From the NCBI GenBank assembly GCA_947475125.1, contig CANJMX010000003.1, forward strand, positions 1-34,218: 34,218 bases of DNA, written 5' to 3'. This DNA comes from Actinomycetota bacterium. GTDB lineage: Bacteria; Actinomycetota; Thermoleophilia; Miltoncostaeales; Miltoncostaeaceae. How positions within the stretch are numbered: the first letter of the stretch is position 1; every line of letters begins with the position of its first letter. The position numbers and the translations under genes were made by a program. Below are positions 8,311-14,985 of the stretch, piece after piece. The notes below the pieces were generated by a model. That model saw nothing but the letters and a program-made list of their open reading frames with translations. It was not told the DNA's origin and did no database searches.

Positions 8311-8736
8311 TTACGCGGCGAATGCGTCGCTTCGCTGCGTCTGCAACTTCTCGAGGAACCTGTGGGACGGGCAGAAGTCGGACCCGGTCACCGGCACGCG
8401 CTGGCATGCCTTGCCCTTGCGGTTCGTGGCCCGGCACCGCAGCAGATCGGCGCTGCCACGGTCTGCGATCTCCTGGTCGAGATACTCCAGGGCCGCGGCC
8501 ATATGGGCCTCAATGATGTCGTACGCGAGAAGCTGACGGCTGACGGGGAACAGCGAACGGACGTCCGCGAAGAGACTCGCGCCCGGGCGCGCAAATCGCC
8601 GATAATCCCGCGCGAGGCGCTCAACCGTGCGCTCGCATGCTGCGAGAAGCAGTCGCTGCCCGAGCTCAGGCCGAAGCTGCCCCTCAAGAAGAAGTGGCTG
8701 CAAATCACGGTAGATGGCGCGCGAGTACCGGTACAT
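8311..8736 (-). CDS. Helical protein with C-terminal Cys3His motif
   Basis: A 141-aa protein I cannot name. The first about 95 residues look all-helical (ELGQRLLLAACERTVERLA; RQLLAYDIIEAHMAAALEYL). The C-terminal part carries a compact C-x9-C-x10-C-x2-H motif: C101, C111, C122 and H125 within RCRATNRKGKACQ and GSDFCPSH, which looks like a small zinc-binding knuckle seen in many short bacterial proteins. ATG start with an AGGGAG ribosome site about 6 nt upstream and a promoter at 8814-8842. It is the first gene of a unit with the GST-like gene, suggesting a link to thiol or quinone stress; that is inference. Confidence 0.72.
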   Translation of the reverse strand: MYRYSRAIYRDLQPLLLEGQLRPELGQRLLLAACERTVERLARDYRRFARPGASLFADVRSLFPVSRQLLAYDIIEAHMAAALEYLDQEIADRGSADLLRCRATNRKGKACQRVPVTGSDFCPSHRFLEKLQTQRSDAFAA

Positions 8737-8813
8737 TTCGGCTCCCTCGAAGTGGGTGAGCGTGCCGCAGGCGCCTTAAGTGGTGCCGAGCGGGGAACGA
8801 TGCTTCACGTGTC

Positions 8814-8842
8814 ATTGAACCCTGTTGTCAAGGTACTGTCAA
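8814..8842 (-). promoter_or_regulatory. Promoter with tandem -35 boxes for the Cys/His-motif gene
   Basis: On the reverse strand: perfect -35 TTGACA (8842-8837), exactly 17 bp, then -10 TTCAAT (8819-8814). A second TTGACA (8831-8826) sits 11 bp further on, because an 11-bp unit TGTCAAGGTRC is repeated head-to-tail (8826-8836, 8837-8847). Predicted transcription start is near 8806, giving a leader of about 70 nt. Confidence 0.6.
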
Positions 8843-8857
8843 GGTGCTGTGACGACG

Positions 8858-8876
8858 AAAAAACCGCTCTCAGCGG
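8858..8876 (-). terminator. Intrinsic terminator of the small Cys-rich gene
   Basis: Reverse strand CCGCT-GAG-AGCGG (8876-8864) followed at once by TTTTTT (8863-8858), a textbook short hairpin plus U-run. It lies about 40 nt after the stop of the gene at 8916-9101. Confidence 0.65.
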
Positions 8877-8902
8877 GCCTTCGGCCGATGAACCGCCAAA
8901 AC

Positions 8903-8915
8903 CACCCTTCGGGTG
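8903..8915 (-). terminator. Hairpin abutting the stop of the small Cys-rich gene
   Basis: CACCC (8903-8907) pairs with GGGTG (8911-8915) around a 3-nt loop; on the reverse strand it is followed by GTTTT. Probably acts with the stronger terminator at 8858-8876. Confidence 0.4.
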
Positions 8916-9101
8916 CTAGGCGGACGTCTTCGGAGCGGCGGGCGGGGCCTCGGCAGGCTCCGAAGCATCGGGCGTCGAGGCCGTGGGGAGCGGCTCCGGA
9001 CCGCACAGGCGGCAGTACCGGCGACCGGTGACCCCGTCCACGCGAACCTGCGGGCAATGATCCGGGTCGTCCCACAGGCAGGAGAGTGCGCTCATAACCA
9101 T
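8916..9101 (-). CDS. Small Cys-rich protein, 61 aa
   Basis: Not recognised. Cysteines at 8, 16, 30 and 33 (CLWDDPDHCP then RRYCRLCG) could form a zinc ribbon-like site; the tail is Pro/Ala/Glu-rich and disordered. Support for a real gene: the ATG at 9101 has CACAAT 6 nt upstream on the reverse strand, and the stop is followed by two hairpins, one with a perfect U-run. It is divergent from the S4-domain gene, 59 nt apart. Function unknown. Confidence 0.55.
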   Translation of the reverse strand: MVMSALSCLWDDPDHCPQVRVDGVTGRRYCRLCGPEPLPTASTPDASEPAEAPPAAPKTSA

Positions 9102-9160
9102 GGCGCGATTGTGACAGAGCCGGAGGCATCATTGGGGGCCTCGCATGGAATGATGTGCGC

Positions 9161-9562
9161 ATGGCACCGGATGCAGGCAAAGTTCGCATTGACAAGTGGC
9201 TGTGGGCCGCACGTTTCTACAAGACCCGTGGGCTTGCGACCGAGGCCGTGGCAGGTGGACGCGTGCACGTGGGTGGCCAGCGCGTCAAGCCGGCCCGGGA
9301 TGTGCGAATTGACGATGTCATCGAGATCACACGATCCGGGCACTCACCGCTCACCGTTGTGGTGCGCGATCTGGCCGACAAGCGCGGGTCGGCCACGGTG
9401 GCCCAGGGGCTGTACGTCGAGACACCCGAGAGCGTGGAGCTGCGCGAGCGCGACCGCCTGATGCGCAAGATGGCCCCGCCGCCGCCTGGCGCGGGCCTCG
9501 GTGCACGACCGACGAAGCGTGACCGGCGTCGTTTCGACGAGGCCAGACGCGGCGGCGGCTGA
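9161..9562 (+). CDS. S4-domain RNA-binding protein, Hsp15-like
   Basis: A 133-aa heat-shock-protein-15 type RNA-binding protein. The S4 domain fills the N-terminal part: KVRIDKWLWAARFYKTR, LATEAVAGGRVHVGGQRVK, ARDVRIDDVIEI. In E. coli, Hsp15 (HslR) binds 50S subunits carrying stalled nascent chains. The C-terminal tail is basic (RPTKRDRRRFDEARRGGG). I prefer ATG 9161 over GTG 9155 because AATGAT (9149-9154) is 6 nt upstream of 9161, matching other unit-leading genes here, and no Shine-Dalgarno supports either. It ends 5 bp before the convergent gene at 9568. Confidence 0.85.
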   Translation: MAPDAGKVRIDKWLWAARFYKTRGLATEAVAGGRVHVGGQRVKPARDVRIDDVIEITRSGHSPLTVVVRDLADKRGSATVAQGLYVETPESVELRERDRLMRKMAPPPPGAGLGARPTKRDRRRFDEARRGGG

Positions 9563-9567
9563 CGGGG

Positions 9568-9762
9568 CTAGCGCCCGGCGCCGTGCAGGAAGCTGATGTC
9601 ACGCCCGGGCGGATCGACCTCGGCGCGCCGGCGCGCCTCAAGGGCCACGGCCCAAGGTTCCGGAAGCACAGGCCAGCGCTCGAGCACGGTCTTGTGGCGC
9701 AGAAACCACACCAGTTCCGGCCGGGCGCGATCCCGGACGGTATGAAACCCCTCATCGGCCAT
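9568..9762 (-). CDS. Small hypothetical protein, 64 aa
   Basis: Not recognised. Begins MADEGFHTVRDRARPELVWF and has a Trp/Arg-rich amphipathic middle (FLRHKTVLERWPVLPEPWAV). No membrane segment or metal motif. An in-frame stop lies upstream of GTG 9768, so the gene cannot be much longer. ATG 9762 is preferred: CACAGT (9769-9774, reverse strand) sits 6 nt upstream, as for other genes here. Convergent with the S4 gene and downstream of htpX on the same strand. Coding status is moderately supported only. Confidence 0.45.
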   Translation of the reverse strand: MADEGFHTVRDRARPELVWFLRHKTVLERWPVLPEPWAVALEARRRAEVDPPGRDISFLHGAGR

Positions 9763-9883
9763 GTACACACTGTGCCGGTGCGGGGGCCGTGGGTCCAGCG
9801 CGTGCTGCTATTGATCCGCTGGCGCCCGACTCCCGCCCCGGCGGAAATCATTGTTATGCACGTAGGGGATTGTGCCCGCACCA

Positions 9884-9902
9884 CAGGGCGTGCATGGCCC
9901 TG
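9884..9902 (-). terminator. Hairpin after htpX
   Basis: CAGGGC (9884-9889) and GCCCTG (9897-9902) form a 6-bp stem with a 7-nt loop, 11 nt beyond the htpX stop. There is no U-run. The rest of the 150-nt gap before the gene at 9568 shows nothing else clear. Confidence 0.3.
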
Positions 9903-9912
9903 CCCCCCCGCA

Positions 9913-10872
9913 TCAGGACAGTTCTTGCACCGTGGTGACCACGCCGGCTGGCATGTCGGCTGCGAGGGATTCACGGTCGAGCATGAACCCACCGGCCTCT
10001 TCAAGCGCCGCGATGCGTGCCTCCATCGGCGGGTGCGTCTGAAACATGCCACCGAGCGTCCCGAACACACCCTTGCCCTTCACCAACGGCGACTCGATGT
10101 ACAGATGCGCCGTTGCCCGGGCCACGTGGTGCACCTGGCGTGTGTCGGTGTCGAGGATCCCCAGTGCGCGCGCCATTCCCTCCGGATCGCCCGTGATCTC
10201 AGCTGCCGAGGCGTCTGCCTGGTACTCGCGGCGGCGTGAGAGCGCCATCTGCATCATCACGGCGCCGATCGGCGCCAAGATGAGCGCAACCACGGTTCCG
10301 ATGAGCGCAAGCGGGTTCGAGTTATCACGACCCCCGCCAAACACCAGCACGCGAAGAAGCACGTCGGAGAGGATGAGCAGCACCCCCACCAGCACAGCGG
10401 CGAGCGCCATGGTGCGGATGTCGCGGTTTCGGACGTGGGCGATCTCGTGTGCCATAACGGCACGGAGTTCGCGCTGGGGCATTATCTCGAGGAGGCCGGT
10501 TGTTGCCGCCACGTATGAGTGTTTTGGATCCCGCCCCGATGCGAATGCGTTCGGCGCAGGGTCCTGGATCACGTACACGCGCGGCGTCACTGCGAGCCCG
10601 GCCCCCACTGCGGCCGCCTCAACCGCTTGCCACAGTTCCGGGTACTCCTCCCGCGTTACCGGGGTGGCACCCGCCAGAGTCGCAACCAGGCTGCCTGCCG
10701 CGAACCAGGTGACGATTCCGTACACGACCATTCCTGCACCAATGAGAATGAGCACGGGAAGGTCGACGGCAAGTGACGCCGCCGCGAGCACAATCGCAAT
10801 GAGCACAGCGAAGAGAATGAACAGCAGGAGCGTGCGCCAGCGATTCGACCGGATTTGCTGCTGGAGGGTCAC
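9913..10872 (-). CDS. htpX: HtpX-like M48 family zinc metalloprotease
   Basis: A 319-aa membrane protease. Two N-terminal TM segments (about 13-35 and 38-60), then the catalytic domain with HEIAH (142-146) and the third Zn ligand E216 in RRREYQADASA. A further hydrophobic pair lies between them (about 154-176 and 187-207). HtpX degrades misfolded membrane proteins in E. coli. The GTG start at 10872 directly abuts the lemA stop (10873-10875), so the two are one operon; lemA-htpX pairs are common. M48 membership is firm; equivalence to E. coli HtpX in role is inferred. Confidence 0.9.
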   Translation of the reverse strand: MTLQQQIRSNRWRTLLLFILFAVLIAIVLAAASLAVDLPVLILIGAGMVVYGIVTWFAAGSLVATLAGATPVTREEYPELWQAVEAAAVGAGLAVTPRVYVIQDPAPNAFASGRDPKHSYVAATTGLLEIMPQRELRAVMAHEIAHVRNRDIRTMALAAVLVGVLLILSDVLLRVLVFGGGRDNSNPLALIGTVVALILAPIGAVMMQMALSRRREYQADASAAEITGDPEGMARALGILDTDTRQVHHVARATAHLYIESPLVKGKGVFGTLGGMFQTHPPMEARIAALEEAGGFMLDRESLAADMPAGVVTTVQELS

Positions 10873-11433
10873 CTACTGGTCGAACGAGACCCGCGGTGCG
10901 GTGCGTGCGGCCTCATTCTCCTCTTCGAAGAACTCAGCGGGCGCGAAGTCGCCCATCTTCGCGACGAATACGGTGGGCACCGTCTTCTGCGTGGCGTTGT
11001 AGCTGGCGACGGTCGAGTTGTAGTACCGACGCGATGCCGCCAGCATCTCTTCAACGTTCGCAAGTTCGGTCTGCAACTGCAGGAAGTTGTTTGACGCCTT
11101 CAGGTCCGGGTAGTTCTCGGCCACCGCAAACAATCCCCCGAGCGCGCTGGCCAGGGCGTTGTTCGCCATTCCGGTGGCAGCGGGACCATGGGCCGACATC
11201 GCACCGGTGCGGGCCTCGGTAACGGCCTGAAACACGCCGCGCTCGTGCGCGGCGTAGCCCTTCACGGTCTCAATGAGGTTCGGGATGAGGTCGTATCGCC
11301 GACGCAACTGCACGTCGATGTTCGACCATCCCTGCTGCACCTCAACGCGCAGGCGCACCAGGCGGTTGTAGAGAAATACCGCCCAGAGAACGAGCACAAC
11401 GACAATTGCGAGGACGACAATTAGCGTAATCAT
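10873..11433 (-). CDS. lemA: LemA family protein
   Basis: A 186-aa LemA protein: one N-terminal TM helix (ITLIVVLAIVVVLVLWAVFL) followed by the conserved YNRLVRLRVEVQQGWSNIDV and RRRYDLIPNLIETVKGYAAH, and then long helices to YYNSTVASYNATQKTVP. LemA forms a helical bundle at the membrane; its function is unclear, though it is often paired with HtpX or with TPM-domain proteins. Clear ribosome site AAGGA about 9 nt before ATG 11433. First gene of the lemA-htpX operon. Confidence 0.93.
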   Translation of the reverse strand: MITLIVVLAIVVVLVLWAVFLYNRLVRLRVEVQQGWSNIDVQLRRRYDLIPNLIETVKGYAAHERGVFQAVTEARTGAMSAHGPAATGMANNALASALGGLFAVAENYPDLKASNNFLQLQTELANVEEMLAASRRYYNSTVASYNATQKTVPTVFVAKMGDFAPAEFFEEENEAARTAPRVSFDQ

Positions 11434-11477
11434 GGGCGCATCCTTGCAGGTCGAACGGACCAGTCACCGGGGATCGG

Positions 11478-12290
11478 TCACACCGGCACAGTCCGGGCGC
11501 GATCCGGGTCACCGCTGCGCGATGCCTCGTGGAGCGCCGCCGCAATCTCGGCAACGCGGGTGTTGCCGAGGTCGTATGTGCACACGCCCTGCACCTCGCG
11601 CACGGTCCTGCTCTCAACCACAGTCGAGATCACCAGTGCGCCATCGGCGGCTCCCAACTCGTCAAGCGTGCGCGTACGGATGTGCAGATCGGTCACCTCT
11701 GCGAGCAGACGCCGGGTGATCGAGTCGAGCACCCCGGCCGAGAGCGGCGGGGCACATACGTCGTTTCCCTCAAACCACACGAGGCTCGCTACCGGGCACT
11801 CGAGCACTGTGCGCGAGTCGGCTTCCACGAACAGAGCGGTATTCGCCCCCGCGGCGGTCGCCAGGCGCGCCGCCTGCATGTTGGCCGCGTAGCTCAGGGT
11901 CTTCGCGCCGATCAGGAGCGGCGTTACCCGATGGTCCACGGGGTGGATGACCCAGCCGTCAGGCGCCTCGGGAATAAGCGGCTCCTCGCGGTGAACACGC
12001 AGCCCGCCCCTGCTCAACATCGACCGCAGGGCAGAGTCGCCATGGGTCGCGGCGTCGGAGATCGCCGTGATCTCCGCCCGCATCTGAGCACGGTCGAATG
12101 GAATACTCACACCGGCCGCAGAGCGCTCCATCCGGTCGAGATGCGCGTCGAGCGTGCGCGGCACGTGGTCGTACAGGCGCATCCCCTCGAAAACGCCATC
12201 ACCGCGGACGAATCCATCGTCAAGCGGGATAACAGGGGCTTCGCCCTCCGGCAGGAGGACTCCATCGATCATCAGGCGGAGTGCAGTCAT
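11478..12290 (-). CDS. Class IV (PLP) aminotransferase-like protein
   Basis: A 270-aa fold-type IV PLP enzyme of the branched-chain aminotransferase / D-amino acid transaminase / aminodeoxychorismate lyase family. N-terminal VIPLDDGFVRGDGVFEGMRLYDH is diagnostic. The PLP lysine is probably in IGAKTLSYAANMQAAR. The usual VxEGxxSN phosphate-binding turn reads VLECPVASLVWF here, an unusual version. C-terminal VISTVVESRTVREVQGV matches the family. The specific reaction is not decidable. Start ATG 12290 (MTALRLMIDG) is preferred over GTG 12305; CAGAAT (12297-12302, reverse) is 6 nt upstream. Monocistronic. Confidence 0.82.
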   Translation of the reverse strand: MTALRLMIDGVLLPEGEAPVIPLDDGFVRGDGVFEGMRLYDHVPRTLDAHLDRMERSAAGVSIPFDRAQMRAEITAISDAATHGDSALRSMLSRGGLRVHREEPLIPEAPDGWVIHPVDHRVTPLLIGAKTLSYAANMQAARLATAAGANTALFVEADSRTVLECPVASLVWFEGNDVCAPPLSAGVLDSITRRLLAEVTDLHIRTRTLDELGAADGALVISTVVESRTVREVQGVCTYDLGNTRVAEIAAALHEASRSGDPDRARTVPV

Positions 12291-12341
12291 GCCGCGATTC
12301 TGCACGAATCGGCCGGGAAAGCGAATTCCCGGGTCCCGCCT

Positions 12342-12770
12342 TTAGGGAAGCGGCGCGCGCAGGGGGTCGGTGGTCGCCTGAGGAAGGACGATGCCCAGAC
12401 GCAACCAGTCGCCCCGAGCACCCCCGCTGCGGAAGTCGTTCAGGCCTGCCATCCGTGAGTCCTCATCCGGATAGATCATCACCATTGCCGACGGACGCCG
12501 TTCGAGCCCAGCGGCCTTATCGGGGGGCAGATCCAGTACGACACGCAGGTCGATCTCGATGGGCGAGGTGATGGTGGCCACGGCAACAAGCCCCTCCTCT
12601 CCCCTCTCGATGCTCGCGGTGCCCTTTGGGCGGTCCTCGGCTTCCCAGAGCGCGGCGAGCATCGCGTGCGCGTCCGGTGCGATCTGCCCATGTACCAGCG
12701 CCGGTGATTCGGGCCGGCGCATGAGGATGATGTCGGGGTTTCCGAGATGGAGGGTGATGGATTCGCTCAT
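12342..12770 (-). CDS. Hypothetical protein, 142 aa
   Basis: Not recognised. Soluble alpha/beta protein: MSESITLHLGNPDIILMRRP, a helix PDAHAMLAALWEAEDR, strands GLVAVATITSPIEIDLRVVL and RPSAMVMIYPDED, and a C-terminal GDWLRLGIVLPQA. The alternating strands suggest a compact domain, but no catalytic or metal motif stands out. The start is placed at ATG 12770, with TAGGGT 8 nt upstream on the reverse strand, and not at the longer in-frame GTG-type extension, whose residues are Arg/Pro-rich and noncoding in character. Divergent from the gene at 12815 with only 44 bp between, so shared regulation is possible. Confidence 0.65.
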   Translation of the reverse strand: MSESITLHLGNPDIILMRRPESPALVHGQIAPDAHAMLAALWEAEDRPKGTASIERGEEGLVAVATITSPIEIDLRVVLDLPPDKAAGLERRPSAMVMIYPDEDSRMAGLNDFRSGGARGDWLRLGIVLPQATTDPLRAPLP

Positions 12771-12778
12771 GGCCGGGG

Positions 12779-12805
12779 ACCCTACCCCGTACCCGCGTCT
12801 ATGGT
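12779..12805. promoter_or_regulatory. Back-to-back -10 elements in a 44-bp divergent region
   Basis: Reverse-strand TAGGGT (12784-12779) lies 8 nt before ATG 12770. Forward-strand TATGGT (12800-12805) lies 9 nt before GTG 12815, with GAGGA between them as a possible ribosome site for the plus-strand gene. The two promoters must overlap. Confidence 0.4.
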
Positions 12806-12814
12806 GAGGACGAA

Positions 12815-13759
12815 GTGGCCATCTCACGCCCCGAATTGGAGGCGGCCCTGGGGCATCCGGTGCTCCTCATGGTGCCGCCAGACGCCGACCATCCGGTCAC
12901 CATTGCGGTGTCGGTGGTGGGTGAGCCGGCACGCGTGCGCGCCGCATGGGTACGTGACACCGGAGAGGTGCTGGCACGCGTCGCATGCCCTCCCGGCGTT
13001 CCCAGCGCCGTTCGCCCAGCCATCGCGGCAATCGTGGAGGTCGCAGAGAACGGCGTGTCGGATCGGGTCATTCTCGGCCGTGTGTCGAAGGGCATCACGG
13101 CCGCCCGGCTTCTGGTGGCCGACCCGGATCCGATCACCGTGGCGGTGGCGGACAGTGGGCTGCTCGCCGCCCGGATCCCCATGGGCATCGCAGTGGTGGC
13201 GCTTGAGGTGCTGAGTTCCGAAGGCGAGCCCATCGGGCGCCTCGACCACACGGGGTTCACCGAGCTGCGTCTCGTGGCCGGGCGGCTCGAGGGGCATCTG
13301 GGATCAGGTCACGGGATGGCCGCGGGCTTCGGGGCCGGTGACACGGTGGCCGACCTGGCGATTGCAGAACTCGAGGCGGGGTACGCGGCGTGTCTGCCCA
13401 CATGGCTTCCCGACGGCTTCTCGCAGACAACCGTGCGCGTGGAGCCCGAGGCCGCGTACCCCTTTGCCCCGCCCGCAATCGCCCTGTCATGGACCGGGGA
13501 CGGAGACTCCCGTGTGCTCTTACGGCAGTGCCCTGGCCCGCTGGCGGTCCCCGAACTCCCCGATGCCCGGGGGCGGGCCGTGGATCTCGGGATCGCCACC
13601 GGCGTCCTCCGCGGCCGCGGGCGCGGTATGTCATTCGTTGTGTGGGAGGCCGGGGACCGCGCCTTCGGTCTGCAGGTGCGGGGTGTCGATGACGTTGACG
13701 CAGTCGCAGTGATGGTGGCCTCATCCGTGCCCGCGGCGCCTGCGCCGCCGATGACATAG
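12815..13759 (+). CDS. Hypothetical protein, 314 aa
   Basis: Not recognised. It looks soluble, with no signal peptide or membrane helix. Two parts can be seen: an N-terminal half rich in beta-forming Val/Ala stretches (VTIAVSVVGEPARVRAAWV; GITAARLLVADPDPITVAV; IPMGIAVVALEVLSS), and a C-terminal half beginning LPTWLPDGFSQTTVRVEPEA with PFAPPAIALSWTGDG and SFVVWEAGDRAFGLQV, resembling lipoprotein-type beta domains of the form 'TWLPDGF...'. A GAGGA site lies 4 nt before the GTG start. The universal stress gene follows 9 nt downstream with its own -10, whose first three bases are this gene's stop codon. Confidence 0.65.
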   Translation: MAISRPELEAALGHPVLLMVPPDADHPVTIAVSVVGEPARVRAAWVRDTGEVLARVACPPGVPSAVRPAIAAIVEVAENGVSDRVILGRVSKGITAARLLVADPDPITVAVADSGLLAARIPMGIAVVALEVLSSEGEPIGRLDHTGFTELRLVAGRLEGHLGSGHGMAAGFGAGDTVADLAIAELEAGYAACLPTWLPDGFSQTTVRVEPEAAYPFAPPAIALSWTGDGDSRVLLRQCPGPLAVPELPDARGRAVDLGIATGVLRGRGRGMSFVVWEAGDRAFGLQVRGVDDVDAVAVMVASSVPAAPAPPMT

Positions 13760-13762
13760 CCT
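13757..13762 (+). promoter_or_regulatory. -10 element TAGCCT for the universal stress gene
   Basis: TAGCCT is 6 nt (CAGGGC) before ATG 13769 and includes the stop codon of the preceding gene. This would let the stress gene be expressed as a leaderless mRNA, independently of read-through. Confidence 0.4.
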
Positions 13763-13768
13763 CAGGGC

Positions 13769-14194
13769 ATGGCTGACGCATATACCCACATCGCCTGCTG
13801 CCTCGATGGGTCGGCGGCTGGTGACGCCGCTCTGGCTGCATCGATCCGAATGCACTCGCTCGGGCCGGGCAAGCTGACCCTGATACACGTGACAGAGCCC
13901 GGGCTCGCCTACGCCGGATTCTCAACCGATGCCGGGCTCGAGAATCTCGACACCGTGCGCACGTGGATGAAGAACACTCTCGCCCTGGCCCCCGGCGCCG
14001 ACGGCGTGCTCCTCGAGGGACACCCGGCCAGCGCCATCTCCGACTGGGCAAAGGAGAATGGCGTGGACCTGCTGGTGGCAGTGCGCCATCGCGGCCGCGC
14101 GGAGCGGATCCTGCTTGGAAGCTTCGCCCAGCACATGACGTACAACGCACCCTGTGCCGTGCTTCTTGTGCACCCGCCTGCCCCCGCGGGGTAG
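13769..14194 (+). CDS. Universal stress protein (UspA family)
   Basis: A 141-aa single-domain USP. N-terminal strand and nucleotide loop HIACCLDGSAAGDAALAAS, second strand KLTLIHVTEP, then ISDWAKENGVDLLVAVRHR and the ATP-binding tail GRAERILLGSFAQHMTYNAP with PCAVLLVHP. The usual G-2x-G-9x-G(S/T) motif appears as G-R-AERILLGS, with the first glycine spacing changed, so ATP binding is likely but not certain. Located 9 nt after the unrecognised 314-aa gene; the SepF-like gene follows 54 nt later. Confidence 0.85.
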   Translation: MADAYTHIACCLDGSAAGDAALAASIRMHSLGPGKLTLIHVTEPGLAYAGFSTDAGLENLDTVRTWMKNTLALAPGADGVLLEGHPASAISDWAKENGVDLLVAVRHRGRAERILLGSFAQHMTYNAPCAVLLVHPPAPAG

Positions 14195-14248
14195 GAGCCT
14201 CCCCCTTCGCGTCGAATCCGTCCCCGGACACCACGACCCGGAGGACAC

Positions 14249-14599
14249 ATGCCCGTCCACGCTCTCCCCGCCCCCGTGCGGGTACACATGCTCACTCCGC
14301 TGAGCTTCAACGACGCCCAGGAGATCGGCGACCGCATCAAGTCGGGCGCCTCGGTCTTCATGGACGTACGCACCACCGATCGCGACCTCGAAGAGCGGCT
14401 GCGCGACTTCGTTGGTGGCCTCGCATCCGCGCTCGATGGTTCGGTCACCGATGTCGCCCACGGCATCGTGCTTGTGGCGCCCCACGGTGTGAACGTCTCA
14501 GGTGCTCCCGGATCGCAGGCGGACACGTCGCATGACGACTACGCCGGCTACCGCGACGACCGCGACGTCACGCCGATCTTCGGGCGGCGCTCAGCCTGA
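14249..14599 (+). CDS. SepF-domain protein (second SepF paralogue)
   Basis: A 116-aa protein with a complete SepF core: VRVHMLTPLSFNDAQEIGDR, IKSGASVFMDVRTTDRDLEE, LRDFVGGLASALDGSVTDVA, HGIVLVAPHGVNVS (about residues 10-84). SepF bundles FtsZ and tethers it to the membrane. Unlike the canonical copy at 33351-33920, this one has no N-terminal amphipathic membrane helix and no long acidic linker, so membrane tethering would be lost; it has instead an acidic tail (SQADTSHDDYAGYRDDRD). Perfect GGAGGA ribosome site 4 nt before the ATG. Next to usp and a DCC-family gene, not in a division cluster. Confidence 0.85.
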   Translation: MPVHALPAPVRVHMLTPLSFNDAQEIGDRIKSGASVFMDVRTTDRDLEERLRDFVGGLASALDGSVTDVAHGIVLVAPHGVNVSGAPGSQADTSHDDYAGYRDDRDVTPIFGRRSA

Positions 14600-14622
14600 T
14601 CACCGCCGCACGGCCCCTGGTC

Positions 14623-14961
14623 GTGATCTACGACGGCAACTGCCGGTTCTGCCGTGCGTTTGCGCATGTGGCACGCCGGGCGGCACGCCCGCCCGGCGTG
14701 CGCCTCCTCCCCTTCGGCCATCCGGCCGCAGAGGCCGTGCTCTCGTCGCTCCCCGGTGACGACCGGTACTCATCGGTCCATGCCCTCCGGGGCCGCGAGC
14801 TGTACTCGGCAACCGACGCATTTCGCGTCATCCTGTCGCGCCTGCGCGGCGGCAATGTCTTCATACGCACACGCGCGTACCGCATCTATCCCGTTGTGGT
14901 GCGGCACCGAACAACGATCGGACGCTTTGTGCCGGATATGAGCCAACCGCCGATCGACTGA
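14623..14961 (+). CDS. DCC-family (DUF393) thiol-disulfide oxidoreductase-like protein
   Basis: A DUF393/DCC protein of about 112 aa. The hallmark IYDGNCRFCRAFAHVARR opens the protein, with the Cys-x2-Cys pair in a thioredoxin-like context; LYSATDAFRVILSRL and the C-terminal YPVVVRHRTTIGRF also fit. The family is predicted to be redox-active, with unknown substrates. GTG 14623 leaves almost nothing before the first strand. The frame is open further up, and a CTG at 14596 overlaps the sepF-like stop (CTGA), so a longer coupled start is possible but unproven. It follows the SepF-like gene by 23 nt. Confidence 0.78.
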   Translation: MIYDGNCRFCRAFAHVARRAARPPGVRLLPFGHPAAEAVLSSLPGDDRYSSVHALRGRELYSATDAFRVILSRLRGGNVFIRTRAYRIYPVVVRHRTTIGRFVPDMSQPPID

Positions 14962-14985
14962 CCGGCTTGCGGGCGTGGAGGTCCC

